64,000 nucleotides of DNA. Source: Pempheris klunzingeri (lineage: Eukaryota > Chordata > Actinopteri > Acropomatiformes > Pempheridae). The position numbers and the translations under genes were made by a program. This document shows, piece by piece, positions 1 to 12,239 of the stretch (positions within the stretch are counted from its first letter, which is position 1; every line of letters starts with the position of its first letter). Under the pieces are notes generated by a model. That model saw nothing but the letters and a program-made list of their open reading frames with translations, made no database searches and was not told where the DNA came from. The stretch is from positions 16,659,433 through 16,723,432 of the forward strand of contig NC_092023.1 in the NCBI RefSeq assembly GCF_042242105.1, given 5' to 3'.

Positions 1-186
1 CGGACTCTGTGTGTGAGTGTGTGTGTGTGTGCGTGTGTGTGCGTGTGTGAGCGTGCGCGTGTTTGTGCTTATGATCAGAGTGTGTAAATCTCTGAGACAG
101 AAGGTATCGACTCTGTCCACTGACTACACACACACATACAGACCAAACTAACCTGACTACATGCCTAACCACACTCACACACACAC
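1..186. repeat. GT/CA microsatellite-rich stretch
   Basis: Interrupted GT dinucleotide runs occupy about the first 65 bases, and interrupted CA runs recur at about 126-186. No coding signal is visible. Confidence 0.8.
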
Positions 187-703
187 TCCAGGCTGTCCCC
201 GCTCTGTCAGTAGCTGGCAGTCCCTCTCTCTTTCCGACTCCAAGTTGATGAAAGCGGTGAGGCGGTTGCCGTGACTGCAGCGGTGGCAGCAAGCAAAAGA
301 CGCCGTCATTAAGTGCTACAGCTTGTTTCCACAACAGCATATCAGTGATTATTATAAGGTCTCACTTCCTGGTTTGGCATCCCCACAGCGACAAACAACC
401 AAAACTATTACAGAGGAGGGGCCAGTCGGGCGCCAGTCACCTCTGAGGTGTGTTGAGTTGACACGATTAGAACAACAAATACACAACGGCTGCAGGAAGT
501 CTGAGAGTTCAACCTCCTGTTACACAATCAATCACTTCTTACACATTTCTAACTCCATCTGATCCTCCGGGTGCTTTCACTTGCAGGCTAGTTGTCTTTA
601 TTGTAGAGGTCATCAATAGTACAATCATAGACTGTATAAAAGAAGTGGACTTTGCCACCAGCCAAGAATGTGGATTTCTGTGTGTGGTGTGTGTCTGTGT
701 GTG

Positions 704-740
<37 letters not shown>

Positions 741-1013
741 GTATTCTTCAGACAGAGAGTACATAACACTGGTGGTTTTAAGTATCCCTTAACGTGTTCT
801 TCAGACATGACAATACAGATTCTGAAAGAGAGGCGTTGGGTTGAAAATATTATGATACCAAAGAAGAAGAGTTCCCTATTCTCTCAGGCTGCTTCACTGA
901 GGGATTTTAAAACTTATTGAAGCTTATTAGAGAGCGAATTCTGCTGCCTGTTTTAGGAACTAAAAAACTTTTAATTTAATATTTTATAATAAGATAAGAC
1001 CATGAGAGTTTCT
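187..1013. other. Non-coding stretch, nothing recognised
   Basis: No exon with plausible splice sites and no recognisable gene is seen. A GA microsatellite lies at about 709-736. Short open frames here have no family resemblance. Confidence 0.5.
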
Positions 1014-1059
1014 GGTCTATCAGTGCCTAAATCATTTGGTTTGTTTGGTGTTTTAGCTT

Positions 1060-1370
1060 GTTTGTGTTAGTTCAGATCCAACACAATATTTGTGCAACAA
1101 ACAATAACTCAAAGTCACACAATAACACAAACAGAACCAATCGAGGCAGCAGTACACCAGCAACTCCTGTGTCCTGCTAAGTAAAATTATCACTTCTGTG
1201 GATGGAGTCTGGTGGCTTTGAAAAGAGCGATATAATAGCTGTTTGTGGTTAAAAAGGATCTTACAGGTCTGTCTCTGTAGGGATGCTTTCCATAATGCTG
1301 TCAGACACTTAGACTAGCAATCTGAGCCTGTCAGTGGAAAAAAAACAGCCCTTTTAGAGAACGTACTTAG
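1060..1370 (+). repeat. Copy of a dispersed repeat family (copy 1)
   Basis: This segment shares long stretches with about 32690-33000 and parts of 36797-37200 and 63840-64000. Shared landmarks are 'accagcaactcctgtg', 'gatcttacaggtc' and 'caatctgagcctgtcagtgg'. It has no coding capacity. I recognise it as a percomorph-type interspersed repeat but cannot assign a class. Confidence 0.6.
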
Positions 1371-1390
1371 ATCAGGTACAGTTGCCCTGA

Positions 1391-2180
1391 GGAATTATGC
1401 AGTCATTGCAGCCCGTTGCACAGCTGCCTGCTGAGGCGATCTACTGGACCAATTCCAAATCATTTAACCCCGGTCACATTATTGTCCTCAACTACCTAAA
1501 ATCAGCTTTTCACAGTATTTGCAGTTTGCAGGAGAAACTTTCCATGTTTTGCCCTACTAGCAGTAAGGATCATAAATATTAGGCCTAAATCTAAAAGTAG
1601 TCTTTCAATTTTCATTCTTTACTCCTGTACCTATCAGTGAGCATGCACAGACATCAACATGAACGAAAAGGCTCATTTTCCTCTGTGGCGTGACGCGATG
1701 CATTAAAAGACACAAGCAAGTCAAAAAGCAGACAATCAATATCAGAGAGCTTGACCAAAAAAATTCTCAACACAAGTTTGAACTAACTGTTTTTTTCTAA
1801 ACTCCCAATGCTGAGGAGGTCCAGAAGATCAGGTTGCACAAGTTGTCTAAGTTGGACCTTGTTGACTGTTGACTTGCATCAGTATTGCTAATGTTTTTGA
1901 TTTAGTGTTAGTTTTGTTGTAGATATGAAATATCCAAACATAGCTGCTAATGTGCTGCAGTCTTTTGTCTGTTTGTCACCTAATCCTTCCATTGGAGAAT
2001 GGACATGCATTTAGATACAAGAAGGCAATTAGACATATAATGAAACTGTAAAATGAAGCACAGTTTAAGTTTTTATGTAGTTTTGTTGATGCTGTTGCTA
2101 CCAGTTATTTTGGAAAAAAATCATAGTGCGGTTTCATGAGACTCTTCATTCTCCTCATCAAACAGAAACACGTGCAGACA
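1391..2180. other. Non-coding stretch, nothing recognised
   Basis: AT-rich DNA without plausible exons, tandem repeats or recognisable mobile elements. Confidence 0.45.
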
Positions 2181-2189
2181 TTTCCGCCT

Positions 2190-2510
2190 CCTGTTTCTTC
2201 TCTCCCCTCTGTTCTCATCAGCAGCTCTATTGACAGCAGCCTCCCATCCCTCCCTCCATCTCTCCTCCCTCCTCTGTCTCTCCCTCCATTCTTCAAAAGG
2301 GCACAACCTGCACTAATCTGCCACCCGGCGCTGGTTCGTTCCCTCGTTCACTCTTCTCGTTCGTGCACAAGAAGAATACCGGCTCCTCTTCCCTCTGTTT
2401 TTCTTTCTCATTCTGCCTGTGCCGCTCCGGGGTGAGCGGCAGGTCAGCCCTATTAGCCTTTTTCACTGTTAGCGGCCCACTAAACAAGACAAGCTTTTAT
2501 TTCACTCAGA
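2190..2510. promoter_or_regulatory. GC-balanced candidate conserved non-coding element
   Basis: A pyrimidine-rich stretch is followed by a block of balanced composition with several CpGs, in marked contrast to the AT-rich surroundings. There is no convincing reading frame with splice sites. It resembles a conserved enhancer-type block. This is an inference from composition only; conservation could not be tested. Confidence 0.25.
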
Positions 2511-2539
2511 AAGAGACACACACACACACACACACCAGG

Positions 2540-3179
2540 CAGGCACGAATGCTTGTACACCAACAAGCTCATTTACCCGTATTTGATTTATTTTATGGGC
2601 ATTTTTAAAAATGTTTCCTTACTTTTTCTATTCTCATATCCTAAAAAGGTATCAGGTAACAGTATCTGAATTGCTGCACTTTTCTGTTTAGCAGTTTCTG
2701 CTTATGGTTGCAAAGGATCATGGGTATTACAATTTTGCTTAGTTTCTCTGTGCTGGAAAGAGTTATCCTACATGTGTCATATATTAAAATAACCTGTATG
2801 ATTCACTCTTCTCAATGATATATAAAACATGGCAATTTGAAGCAAAGGCAAAATCTCTAAAACCATGAATGATGTGGATGATTTATAGGAGTGGATACCA
2901 TTGCTGACTGTTGAACCCTCATGGAGGTTTTCTGCTTATGGCCAAGGGTAGTTCTATGAAAGTCAAAATATCTAGGCCTGTGGAATAATTCCTTCAAGTT
3001 AATATATTTATCTCAATCACAGAAATTGCATGGGTTTTATACTGAAGGCTCGTGCAAAGAAACTGTTCTTCATACCTGAAAAACACGAGGGTCTTTTTTG
3101 TCTTCTTTTGTTGTTTCCTCTATGTAACTTGTAAGTTGTGGGGTCAGGATCCTCCAGCATGTGGTGAGGCGTGGTAGAC
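2540..3179. other. Non-coding stretch, nothing recognised
   Basis: AT-rich sequence with no exon-like segment. A short CA run lies just before it at about 2517-2535. Confidence 0.45.
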
Positions 3180-3960
3180 AGTTATATTAGCTAGCAGCTA
3201 GTAGCTGCTAATGCTACTGTCATTGTATCATTTTGCCGTCACCTGCAGCCAAAGGTAGTAGCTAATATTACTGACATTAATTTGTCTTTGCAAGTGAACT
3301 CATCAGCTAATGTTACATACATTCAGTATTTGTTTTACCTTATAATTAGCCTCGTTATGGCCAGCTTTAGCAGCTAATGTTGCTTTGTATTTCTTCTAGC
3401 ATATCTCTAGCACTGTGATAGCTGACATTAATGCTAATATTGACATTGGTTTGGTTAACATTAGCAGCTAATGCTAACATCTGAATCAGTTTTATTGGCC
3501 AAGTATGTGAACACATGAAAGGAATTTAAATTTTCTCTCAATGTCTTCAATACAATGAACATAAATAGACAGAAATAGATTTATTATTTGAGGCGAATGT
3601 TTGCCTTGTAATGGCCATATAGGTAATGGATAATGTTGTATTGTTATAGCTAAGTATGGCTTTGGGAAACTAAGCTGCTAATGTAACTGACTTTCTGCCA
3701 TTTTACCTTCCTTACGTCGTTATGGCCAATTAAAGTTAATGTTACTGAGATATTTCTTGTTTCTTGGTTTTGCTTATCACCATTGTGGACAAATTTAGCT
3801 AATTTCACTGACATCATTGTAACACACTTTGCTACATCCAGAGTAGCACGGCAAATGTTACTAGTTGTTGGCTTGTTTCCCTTTTCAATGTAGCCTTGCG
3901 ATGACCCATTTAGTGGCTTATGGTACTGACAATGTCTACTTTCTGTCATTTTTGAATTTA
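3180..3960. repeat. Degenerate tandem array of an 'agctaatgttactgac' motif
   Basis: Variants of 'agctaatgttactgacatt' recur near 3261, 3305, 3371, 3419, 3463, 3672, 3732, 3796, 3852 and 3913, at roughly 44-66 base spacing. Some are preceded by 'cgttatggcca'. It looks like an old, diverged minisatellite. A short LINE-tail-like fragment ('ttttattggccaagta') interrupts it at about 3482-3528. Confidence 0.55.
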
Positions 3961-5800
3961 CAGGTTCTGATGTTACTCAAGAAGAGACATCATCACGAAG
4001 TTTGCTGATGAATTCCTAATACGTGATGCTTGCTGAATGAACATGTCATTTTTTGTTTCAAGTGATTCCTTGTATCACTCCGTAGTGAAGTAGACGTTAT
4101 CCTAGCTTTTGTGGTCATCTTTGGACTAGACAGGACCGGGAGGTGGGTCTGACTCACACCAAACCTGTCATGATTTCTGTATTCTATATGATCAACAGCA
4201 AGTAAAGATTAAAGGATCTTGGAGCTCACGTAGCATGAGGTGCTTCTCATTAGTAAAATTACTTTTGGGCAGGTGGGCTGCGAAAGTATGTCTTGACCCC
4301 TTTTAACAATGGCAGAGGTTTAAAAATACAGTTTGATATTATCCAGTTTGCCAGCATGGAGGTTTCTCAAATAAACAGCAGCATACTGTGAGCCAGCTTG
4401 AACAGCTGACAGCCCTGGAGGTAGCTGTGTCATCAACTGGCCAAGACTTGGTTTGTTCAAAACAAAACTAAGCTTACTTACTTTCAGGAACTGATTACAT
4501 TTTACTGCCATAGGATCATATTTGTACAAGTTAAAATGTGTAACGTGTAACATCCTGTGCTTGAATATTCTACATATGGAGCTCTGCTGCCTTTTCTTAG
4601 AGGTTTGAGTCCACTGTTGACACAAACACACATTCATATAACTAATCATAGTGATAAACAAAAGACAGCAAATGCCCAACAACTGAACCGTCTGTATATT
4701 TATTTACCTTGTCATCTCAACCTTGATTGAGATTAATATAAATTCTCTGCCACCCGGTGAAGAATCTGTGCGTGTAAATTCAGTCCAGAGAGCTTACATA
4801 ACCCAACAACCTCGGGCCATGTGAGTGCAGGACAAAATGAGATGTATTATGGGTTGTTTCAACTGAACGAGGACAAGGGGAGGTCAACTGGACAGGAATC
4901 TCATCAGTGCGGATCCAATTTAGGCACCCAGGCGGTGGCCTCGAGGTTACAGGAGTGGGTTTGTGACTGGAATGATGCCAATTCAAATCCCCACATTGGT
5001 ACAAAGAATTTGGACGTGTATTTCTGCTGGGTGCCCTGAAGCAGAGGGAGACAAATCTAGTTCTGGTCCAGTTTACTGTTGTTATTCTCACCATCCATTA
5101 AGTGGTAATACTTACGTAAGGGTAATGTACAGCAAGCACTTGTTACATGATGACTTGCTAAAAAATCAATAATTACACACAAAATATTGATTTATAAATG
5201 AGATTATTGATTTAAAAATGATTTTATCATCATGATAGCAACATAAACGCTGCATTCTTAAGACAAGCCTATTTAGTGTTATAGTTCACATTAAACTGAA
5301 CATTTTCATTGATGGAGACATGGTGAATGGGACTTATTTTGAAATACTCTTCTCGCTGGGATTTTAGTGGATTTGTTTCTGCACATTGATATGATTAGAC
5401 ATGGTCCTCCAGAACTATGTCCATAGAGGCTGCATGCTATTCAGAAATAAGAGAAAATTACCACTAGAAACAGAGTAATGTATATTGTGATTTTCCCACT
5501 GGGACATTTGTATATACTTCGCAAATATTCTATTTTTATCATTTCATTTTTATAAGCACCAACATTTGAATCAATTCATCAGGAACTTCTTTTTTGTTGC
5601 TGCTTGGTTCACAAACTTTTGTATGAAGGTAAGAATAGTAAAATATGTAAGAATGACTAAATCTAGATCAACTGCAAAGGCCACATTTTAAAAAGGCAAT
5701 TGTTTGTGTTGTCATCAAATTAAACTTAACAAGATGTAATGCATCAGGATGTGACTTCAGCTCAGCAGTTGCACTTCTTCAATCACTGTATGTTTGCTAT
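3961..5800. other. Non-coding stretch, nothing recognised
   Basis: The open frames at about 4320-5170 overlap each other on both strands, lack splice context and resemble no family I know. No tandem repeats stand out. Confidence 0.4.
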
Positions 5801-5805
5801 GCAGT

Positions 5806-6010
5806 TGTCTCGCATTGCCAGACCTCCACCTTCACACCTCGATTTAGCGCTGTGCCAGTGCCAGAGAAAGGTCTGGGTGAACACATTAACATTCTGGTAG
5901 AGGGGGCAAAACGAATGCTCTGACTTGTTTGTATTTCTTTAAACCAATCACAATTACCATGGGCGGCGCTAAGCCTAGGATGCAGCGATGATCTTGCAAA
6001 AAAAAAAGGG
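5806..6010 (+). repeat. Fish interspersed repeat fragment
   Basis: Contains the landmarks 'tctcgcattgccagacctcc', 'aaaggtctgg', 'ctttaaaccaatcacaat' and 'gggcggcgctaag', which I recognise as a very common teleost dispersed repeat. It ends in an A9-G10 homopolymer pair at about 5998-6017. Confidence 0.6.
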
Positions 6011-6017
6011 GGGGGGG

Positions 6018-7160
6018 CTGCTTTGGTGAAACATTTGTAATGTGAGCCCTGCTGTTAAAATGGGTAAATCTACCCAAAAAAGGCAATATAATGCAATAAA
6101 ACGGTAAAAGACACAGTTTGTCAGTTGTGTGATATGACTTAAACTGATTTAAATAGACAGAATTTGATCAGTGGTGCCCTGGAGGTGAAATCTGCCTATA
6201 TTTCACCTCTGGAAGAGCTCACTGGATTCATTAAACAGTTAACACAGTTGTTATACTAGCAGTATGCAGCTTTTGCAGAATTTTATTACCCTGATATCAC
6301 GGAAGCTCGTGTGAAGTGAACAGATCGGTTCATTGGTCAACTCAACGTTAGTGGCAAATGCTGCTGCCAGAATTAAAAGATGTGCCAAATTAACCCAGAA
6401 TGACTAAGTCAGAAAATGGATTAACAGCGGACATAAGAGTCTTGCCAGATGGAGCCTGGGTTTTACCAAGGAGCATTCACAAGTTGTTGTGGGCCTGCAA
6501 CTGGAAAATCAGATTCAGCAAAGAGAGATGGATACAAACATGGCTTGCCATTTTCAGCGTGTAAGTTGCAAGCTTGGAAGTTGTTGTTGTTTAACATGGC
6601 AATGGGGAACCACATATAGTGGTAGGGGAGGATTATTCTGAGTAAGGCTTTCTCAGGCTTTGCACCCACAGCCAAACTCCTGTGAGTCACACTAGCTTTG
6701 CAATGGTCGGAACAACACTTATCAGGGTTAGGGGGGTGGTTCAACTTGTCAAAACCAAGTGGAGATATGTGGAGGAAAGACATTCTGAAAACACTAAACA
6801 CACTAGTTTAAACTGAGTCATGTAATCGCCAGTTAGAAATGTTTTCTCTATGGACTCTGAATCTTTGTTTTTTAGTCAAAGTTGGTTCATTGTTTTGTTA
6901 CTTGACGGTCTTTTTCTCAAAGTTCTTCATGCTTCTTTAGCAGTGTAGTACTAAAACGATTACTGTGCGTTCACTTGACTGCAACCCATAGTTGTAGGAG
7001 GGGGGAGGGAGGGACCACTGGGTAAGCAGCTCCTAAATGATATTAAAACAGAACTTGATGTATGTTCTTGGACTTTTGTTGCATCAGGAAAATCAAGCAA
7101 TTCAGGATATGATACAACTACTAAAGATTATGGCTTTACCTTTCTACTTTGACCCAGGCC
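6018..7160. other. Non-coding stretch, nothing recognised
   Basis: AT-rich intergenic DNA. Short open frames at about 6463-6801 have no splice context or recognisable motif. Confidence 0.4.
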
Positions 7161-7169
7161 TTTTTTCTC

Positions 7170-7545
7170 TTGTGTTTTAGCTCCTGTAGCTTCACCGCTG
7201 CCATTTTTCTTAACATTTTCCTCATGCTATCTGGTTGCAGAAGGTCTTTGGCTCGTACCCCAAGTCCTCCACTCTCCCTGGGTGTGCCAGCTTGGAGTGA
7301 ACATGAACTCTGGGGAAACGCTGGGGCTGATTAGGCCATGTCCTGCTGCTGTCATTAGGACACAGTGGAGACACTCGGCTTAATGGGGGAGACACATCGA
7401 AGCTAATTGCCTCAATTTGGATGAAGCTTTGTGACAGCTCGCTGGTGAGGAAGGGCACACACAAGGTCAATTGTCCTGCGCCTGAATGCTAAACTCATTT
7501 CTGATGTGTTATGATTGACCGAGTAGACGCTAATGAACAAGGAAG
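7170..7545. promoter_or_regulatory. TAAT-rich candidate conserved non-coding element
   Basis: A block of balanced base composition carries several homeodomain-type cores: gattagg near 7330, cattagg near 7356, ttaatggg near 7380 and gctaattgcctcaatt near 7402. It stands out from the AT-rich flanks and has no credible exon. Enhancer function is inferred from motif density only. Confidence 0.3.
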
Positions 7546-9186
7546 GGTCATTATTTCAGGGTTCAGAGAGTACAGAAGAATCCGTTTTTCGCCTCAGTGC
7601 ACCAAACTTGGCAAGTGAAATCATATCATTTCAACTTTCGTCATTCCAACGTCAGCCCATGTCATTTGGAAAATGACTTGCTATAAAGTGATTCCCAGGG
7701 ATTGCTGTCTCTCTCAATTGCAAAATATTCATAAAACAAGCGATGTGATCAAAAATACAAGATGAACAGCTGATTTGGACTTTCTGAATAAAGCAACAGA
7801 CTGCCACCTCCAACAGGCTGGACGTTGTGACAATGACGGACTTAAAGACATCAAGTTCAAATCAAGAGAAAACCCTTACAGAAAGTACAAGAAGAACGAT
7901 GGGCTGAAACCATCTGAATACAACAGCAGACCACCAGCTCCAACAGATGGCAAGCTGTGATGATGTAGGGCACAAAGGAGATGCTCTAAAGTATTTTTCC
8001 TTTCATTTTTCTTATGAAAATCAAAGAGACGAAAAGTTTTCAATCCTAAATGACAACATGGCCCCATGCAGTCACTACTTTAAATGGCACCAAACTAGCT
8101 GATCATTTAGACGTAAATCTATAAAAACTAGTATCTAGGTTGATTTTTTTTTTTTTAAAAAAGATCCAATAATATCCTAAAATAACTGGACACTGTAGTT
8201 TTAATTAGAATTTACTCAAATAGAAAGAAATAGAGTATTTGTTGGGGACTATTTTCATCAGTGGATTATAACTACATGAGTTGATGAAGGATAGGAGAGT
8301 TGCTGAAGAAGAGGAAGTGGGACGGGTGAAATGTGGTGGAACAAGTGAGTCAAGAAGTTAGATAAGATGAAGCAGATGAACAAGGAGGTCAATGTGAGGT
8401 TCCTGTAAAGAAAGGAGACTGTGTTGCAAGAAGACAAGATAAAGGACAAGACTGAGGCGTCATAGGTGATGAATAGAATGAATAGGCAGGTGGAAGAGAG
8501 GTAAGGGAATGGTTGTTAATGGAAATGAGGTGAACAAGGAGAAGCAACAGGAAAAGAGAAAGTTAGAGTGGGGTTATACTTAAGCAGAGTTATTTGCACA
8601 ACTTTTTGGGTGACGTTTTTAATCAGAAGTGTTTGTAGTGTGTTTGGAGACGGGATATTGTTTAAATACGAGAGATAAGAGCCCACATTTTCAGTTTCTC
8701 CTAGAAGACATAGTGTTGAACTTACTGTTATATCAAGAATGAAATAAGGGTGCTAGAGAGAGAAGTTCAAACACTGGCTCCTCAGTTTTTAGTTTGATTT
8801 GGTTTTAATTTTTGTTTCCAGTTAAATTTAGTCTTGGTTTGTTTCCAGAATGGATTCCCCTGTTTCAGTTTAGTTTTCATTGTTTAATTCTATTTTTTTA
8901 GTTAGAGTTTTTTATTATAATATGGGGGTTATTTGTTAGGGGCAAAGTATAAGAAGTTCTGAATTGGTATTACAATACAAACAAAATACATGTAGACATG
9001 TAGACATCCCAGTCTCAATAAGCAACTAGTCTAGTTGTGCTGACAAATTTGACCATGTTGACAAAGACTAAAACTAAAGACATTTCCAGTATATTTTTGT
9101 TTTATTTTAGTTCATTTTGTAAGAGCACTATGGTTTGTTAGTTTTCATTTTTCTCTAAAGTCTGGCTTTTATTTTTATTTCAGTTA
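7546..9186. other. Non-coding stretch, nothing recognised
   Basis: AT-rich, with a purine-rich segment at about 8270-8560. No exon-like segment is recognised. Confidence 0.4.
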
Positions 9187-9470
9187 AAGGGACAGGTCAC
9201 TGCAAAATCAAAGTTTTCCTCCTACCTGTAATGCTATCTACCCATCTAGATCGGTTTGGTTTGAGTTGCAGAATTTTGGAAATATTGGCCATTTGTCTGC
9301 CTGCTCTTCATTACAATGAAACTGGACGGCACTTAGCTTGTGGGTGCCATCCAGTTCCATTATATTCTCTAAACCCAGCAACTCGCACCAAAATAACCTA
9401 GATAGATACATAGCACCACAATGAGAGGAAAAATATGGATTTTTGATTTTGGGGTCAACTGTGCCTTTTC
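9187..9470. mobile_element. MITE-like element with imperfect terminal inverted repeats
   Basis: The left end reads aaagggacaggtcac and then gcaaaatcaaa. The right end, reverse complemented, reads aaaggcacagttgac and then cccaaaatcaaa. The two match over about 28 bases with a few mismatches. The 280-base interior has no open frame. This is typical of a non-autonomous DNA transposon in fish. Confidence 0.6.
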
Positions 9471-9498
9471 AACTAAAATTATTTATTCTCATCTCGAT

Positions 9499-9516
9499 TT
9501 AGGGTTAGGGTTAGGG
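9499..9516 (+). repeat. Interstitial telomere-type repeat, (TTAGGG)3
   Basis: Three perfect TTAGGG units lie in tandem, followed by a T-rich run. It is too short to be a telomere. Confidence 0.8.
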
Positions 9517-9759
9517 TTTTTTTTAGTTTAACTGTAGTAGTAAATGTAGTAACCTTGCTTCCTCCTCACTTCCCCAAAGCTTCACTAGTATTTGTGAAGA
9601 ACTATGATAGCAGCTTTGAATCCAGAGGGTGAGAAGTGGTACACTAGGATAACATGGATACAAGAGCAGAAAGCCAAAAAAGTTCCTGCAATACCTTCGA
9701 ATTGATGTTGCAATTACATCTTTTTTTCCCCAGGTTTAGAAAAATTTCTCCAATCACTT

Positions 9760-9890
9760 TTCTGCTCCAAGTACTTTTATTTTTAATAACTTACCTACAT
9801 TTCCCTGATTATACTTGCGTACTTTTACTAAAGTAACACTTTCAATGCAGGACTTTTACTGCAGTAAAGGATCTCAATACTTCATCACTG
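9760..9890. repeat. Fragment of an 'acttttactt' fish repeat
   Basis: Contains 'aagtacttttatttt', 'gtacttttactaaagtaaca' and 'aatgcaggacttttactgc'. These mark the end of a common teleost dispersed repeat, a longer piece of which lies at about 18632-18945. Confidence 0.5.
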
Positions 9891-9899
9891 TGAATAATG

Positions 9900-12230
9900 A
9901 ATTCAGCAATTTGGTGTGGTTATCAGAAAAACAAGGCAGAGGAAGAATTACATTTATTCTATTGCAATATATACTCTTATTATAGTGCAAAATTACATTA
10001 TATTTATTTTACCCATTATTTTAGAAGCTGTGTTGCTGTTTGGTTTGTTTGCTGAGGTTTCATCTTTCTATGGTGTACTGCGCCTTTTAATAGCACTGAT
10101 CGATCCTAATGTTGTTGTATTTTGTACAATGACAATAAGTCTTCTACTCTATTCTTCCTATTCTAAGCAGAGGAACCGGCTTGAGGACAAAAGTTAGACA
10201 AGGAAGTGACAATAAAGGAGGTGGTGATGAAGGGAAGGTCTAGAAGGAGGAGAAGAAGTCAGAGGAAGAAAAAGGTAAAGAGAATATAAAGACAGTGTAA
10301 ACACTGAAGGTGGAGAAGTTATAGCATCTGGAGGAGGAGGAGTAGAGGTCTGATGAGGAAGAAGAGGAGGTGGTACTCAGGTGGAGCAGGACTACACTCT
10401 GTACCCTAGGCAAGCTCCCCTGCCACCTCGGATAATTTAGTCTGTATGTTGTATTTAAAGTGTTGTGGGATTCTACTTTTTTTGGCGCCCCCCTCTGGGT
10501 GGTGCCCCAGGCGGCTGCCTATGTCGCCTATAGGAAACACCCCCCCGAGCAGGACAAAGTGCGTGCCTCCATCCCAGACACACTGGAGACACTTAAACAA
10601 AGACAGGAGACGACATGCAAACGCAACACACTAATGACCTCCATCACACACAAAACAGGCCTGACAATTAAAGTTTCTACCCAAACGCATGAATCCTTCA
10701 GATCACATCAAGTCACATTTTATTGATACAGAGCAGGACACCCAAGCCCGTATGTACATACACGTAACTGTGTCAAAGAAAGAGGTGTTTGTTTGTGCTT
10801 CTGATTTTCACAAAGGAGTTTGATAAAAAAAAAAAAAAGTCAATAAAATGTCAAACACTTAAGCAAAGAATTAACTGAAAGTTAATAAAAAAGAAAAATG
10901 ATGAATGGCAGTAAAAATACAAAGAGACAATATTAAAAAGTAATCCACTAATCCATTAATGATTCATATAAATAACAGTAAACCAATCTATTGTATTTTT
11001 AAAGTATTAATATCTAGAATTGTTTTAAAATGTAAGAAGACTTTTTATTAGTTTAGGAATGTACTTTTTTATTGACACAAAGAAGATTCTCATAATTCTG
11101 GTTAAATTATTCCAAACATTTCTCTTATGCTTGTCTAAAACTCTAAGAGCTGTGGAAAGATTAAACTCACATGAGAAAATCAAGACACATTCATGTATAA
11201 TTCTCCAGGTAAAATGCTGCTTAGAAACACCTGCAAACAGCAAAATGTTCAGCCCTACAATATTTATTTACAGTTTAAAAGTGGTTAAAATTCTTTATTA
11301 TGCACTATTTGAGCAGTTTGATCACTTTAAAATTGAATTAAATTATTTTCAATTAAGTATTTATTATAACTGTCTACAGTTTGAAAAAAAGGGGAGGCAA
11401 ACCTGAGAATTGCTGATATGGTAAGAAAGTTAATGGTTAGACTTTGCAATGGTAGTGTCAAATTTATACATTTTTTTTACTAACAATGAACAAAGCAACT
11501 GTTGACAGACGGGGAGACTCCATAAGTAAAGATTTACCCACAAAGAACTTCTCAAAGCAAATTCAGTGTTTTACAATAAGCATTTAATATCAACTGCAGC
11601 CAACACAAGAACAAGACAAACAGTTTTTAGGGCACATGTCAGATGTTTCCTATTTTTGTTTATATGTGGGAGCAAAACTTATATCACATTTTTGTTCCAG
11701 TTAAAATAGTTACAGTATGGTTATCGAAAAACATATTGTTGCAGATCCCCTAAATTTAAAAACATCTGTGTTATGAAAGTCAGAGTTGGTATGAGTTGGT
11801 AGTGAATATCAGAGTCTGCAGACCATTACAGTATAGTGAGCTGCCATGCTATTTTCCTTGATAGTCATTGTTCAGTTTAAATCTTATAACTCAGTATCAT
11901 AGTCAAGTCATTTTTATTCTTGTAGCCAAAAAGTTCATAGTCGCTATTTGTAATATGTTAAACAAATACTTTAAACAGAAAAAAGGGAGAAGTCTATGGA
12001 AGAGCAAGGACGGACAGACATGCATTAGGTGTCATCCGTACAGATCTGATAGGAGAATTACAACTATAAGTTTAAAAAACATTATAATTACATTTCCAAC
12101 ATTTGTGAAAGCCAAAATGAAAATAAGAGGAGGGAAAACGGCAAGAAAAGGAGAATAAACAGAACAAAGACGAGAGTGAAGAAAGAAAAGGGGGGCAAAA
12201 AGAAGAGAGCGGCGTTTTGTTCTCCGCTGC
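9900..12230. other. Non-coding stretch with a small repeat fragment
   Basis: Mostly AT-rich. A short segment at about 10484-10545 (ggcgcccccctctgggtggt, ggcggctgcctatgtcgcct) looks like a decayed hAT-type repeat. The hydrophobic open frame at about 9916-10197 reflects T-rich DNA and has no family resemblance. Confidence 0.4.
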
Positions 12231-12239
12231 CCTTTTCCA

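Noticed and set aside
4780..5172. Overlapping frames on both strands
   Set aside because: No splice context, no conserved motif, and mutual overlap typical of chance frames.
9916..10197. 93-codon hydrophobic open frame resembling a membrane protein
   Set aside because: T-rich DNA yields hydrophobic codons by chance. There are no splice sites, no family motif and it lies among repeats.
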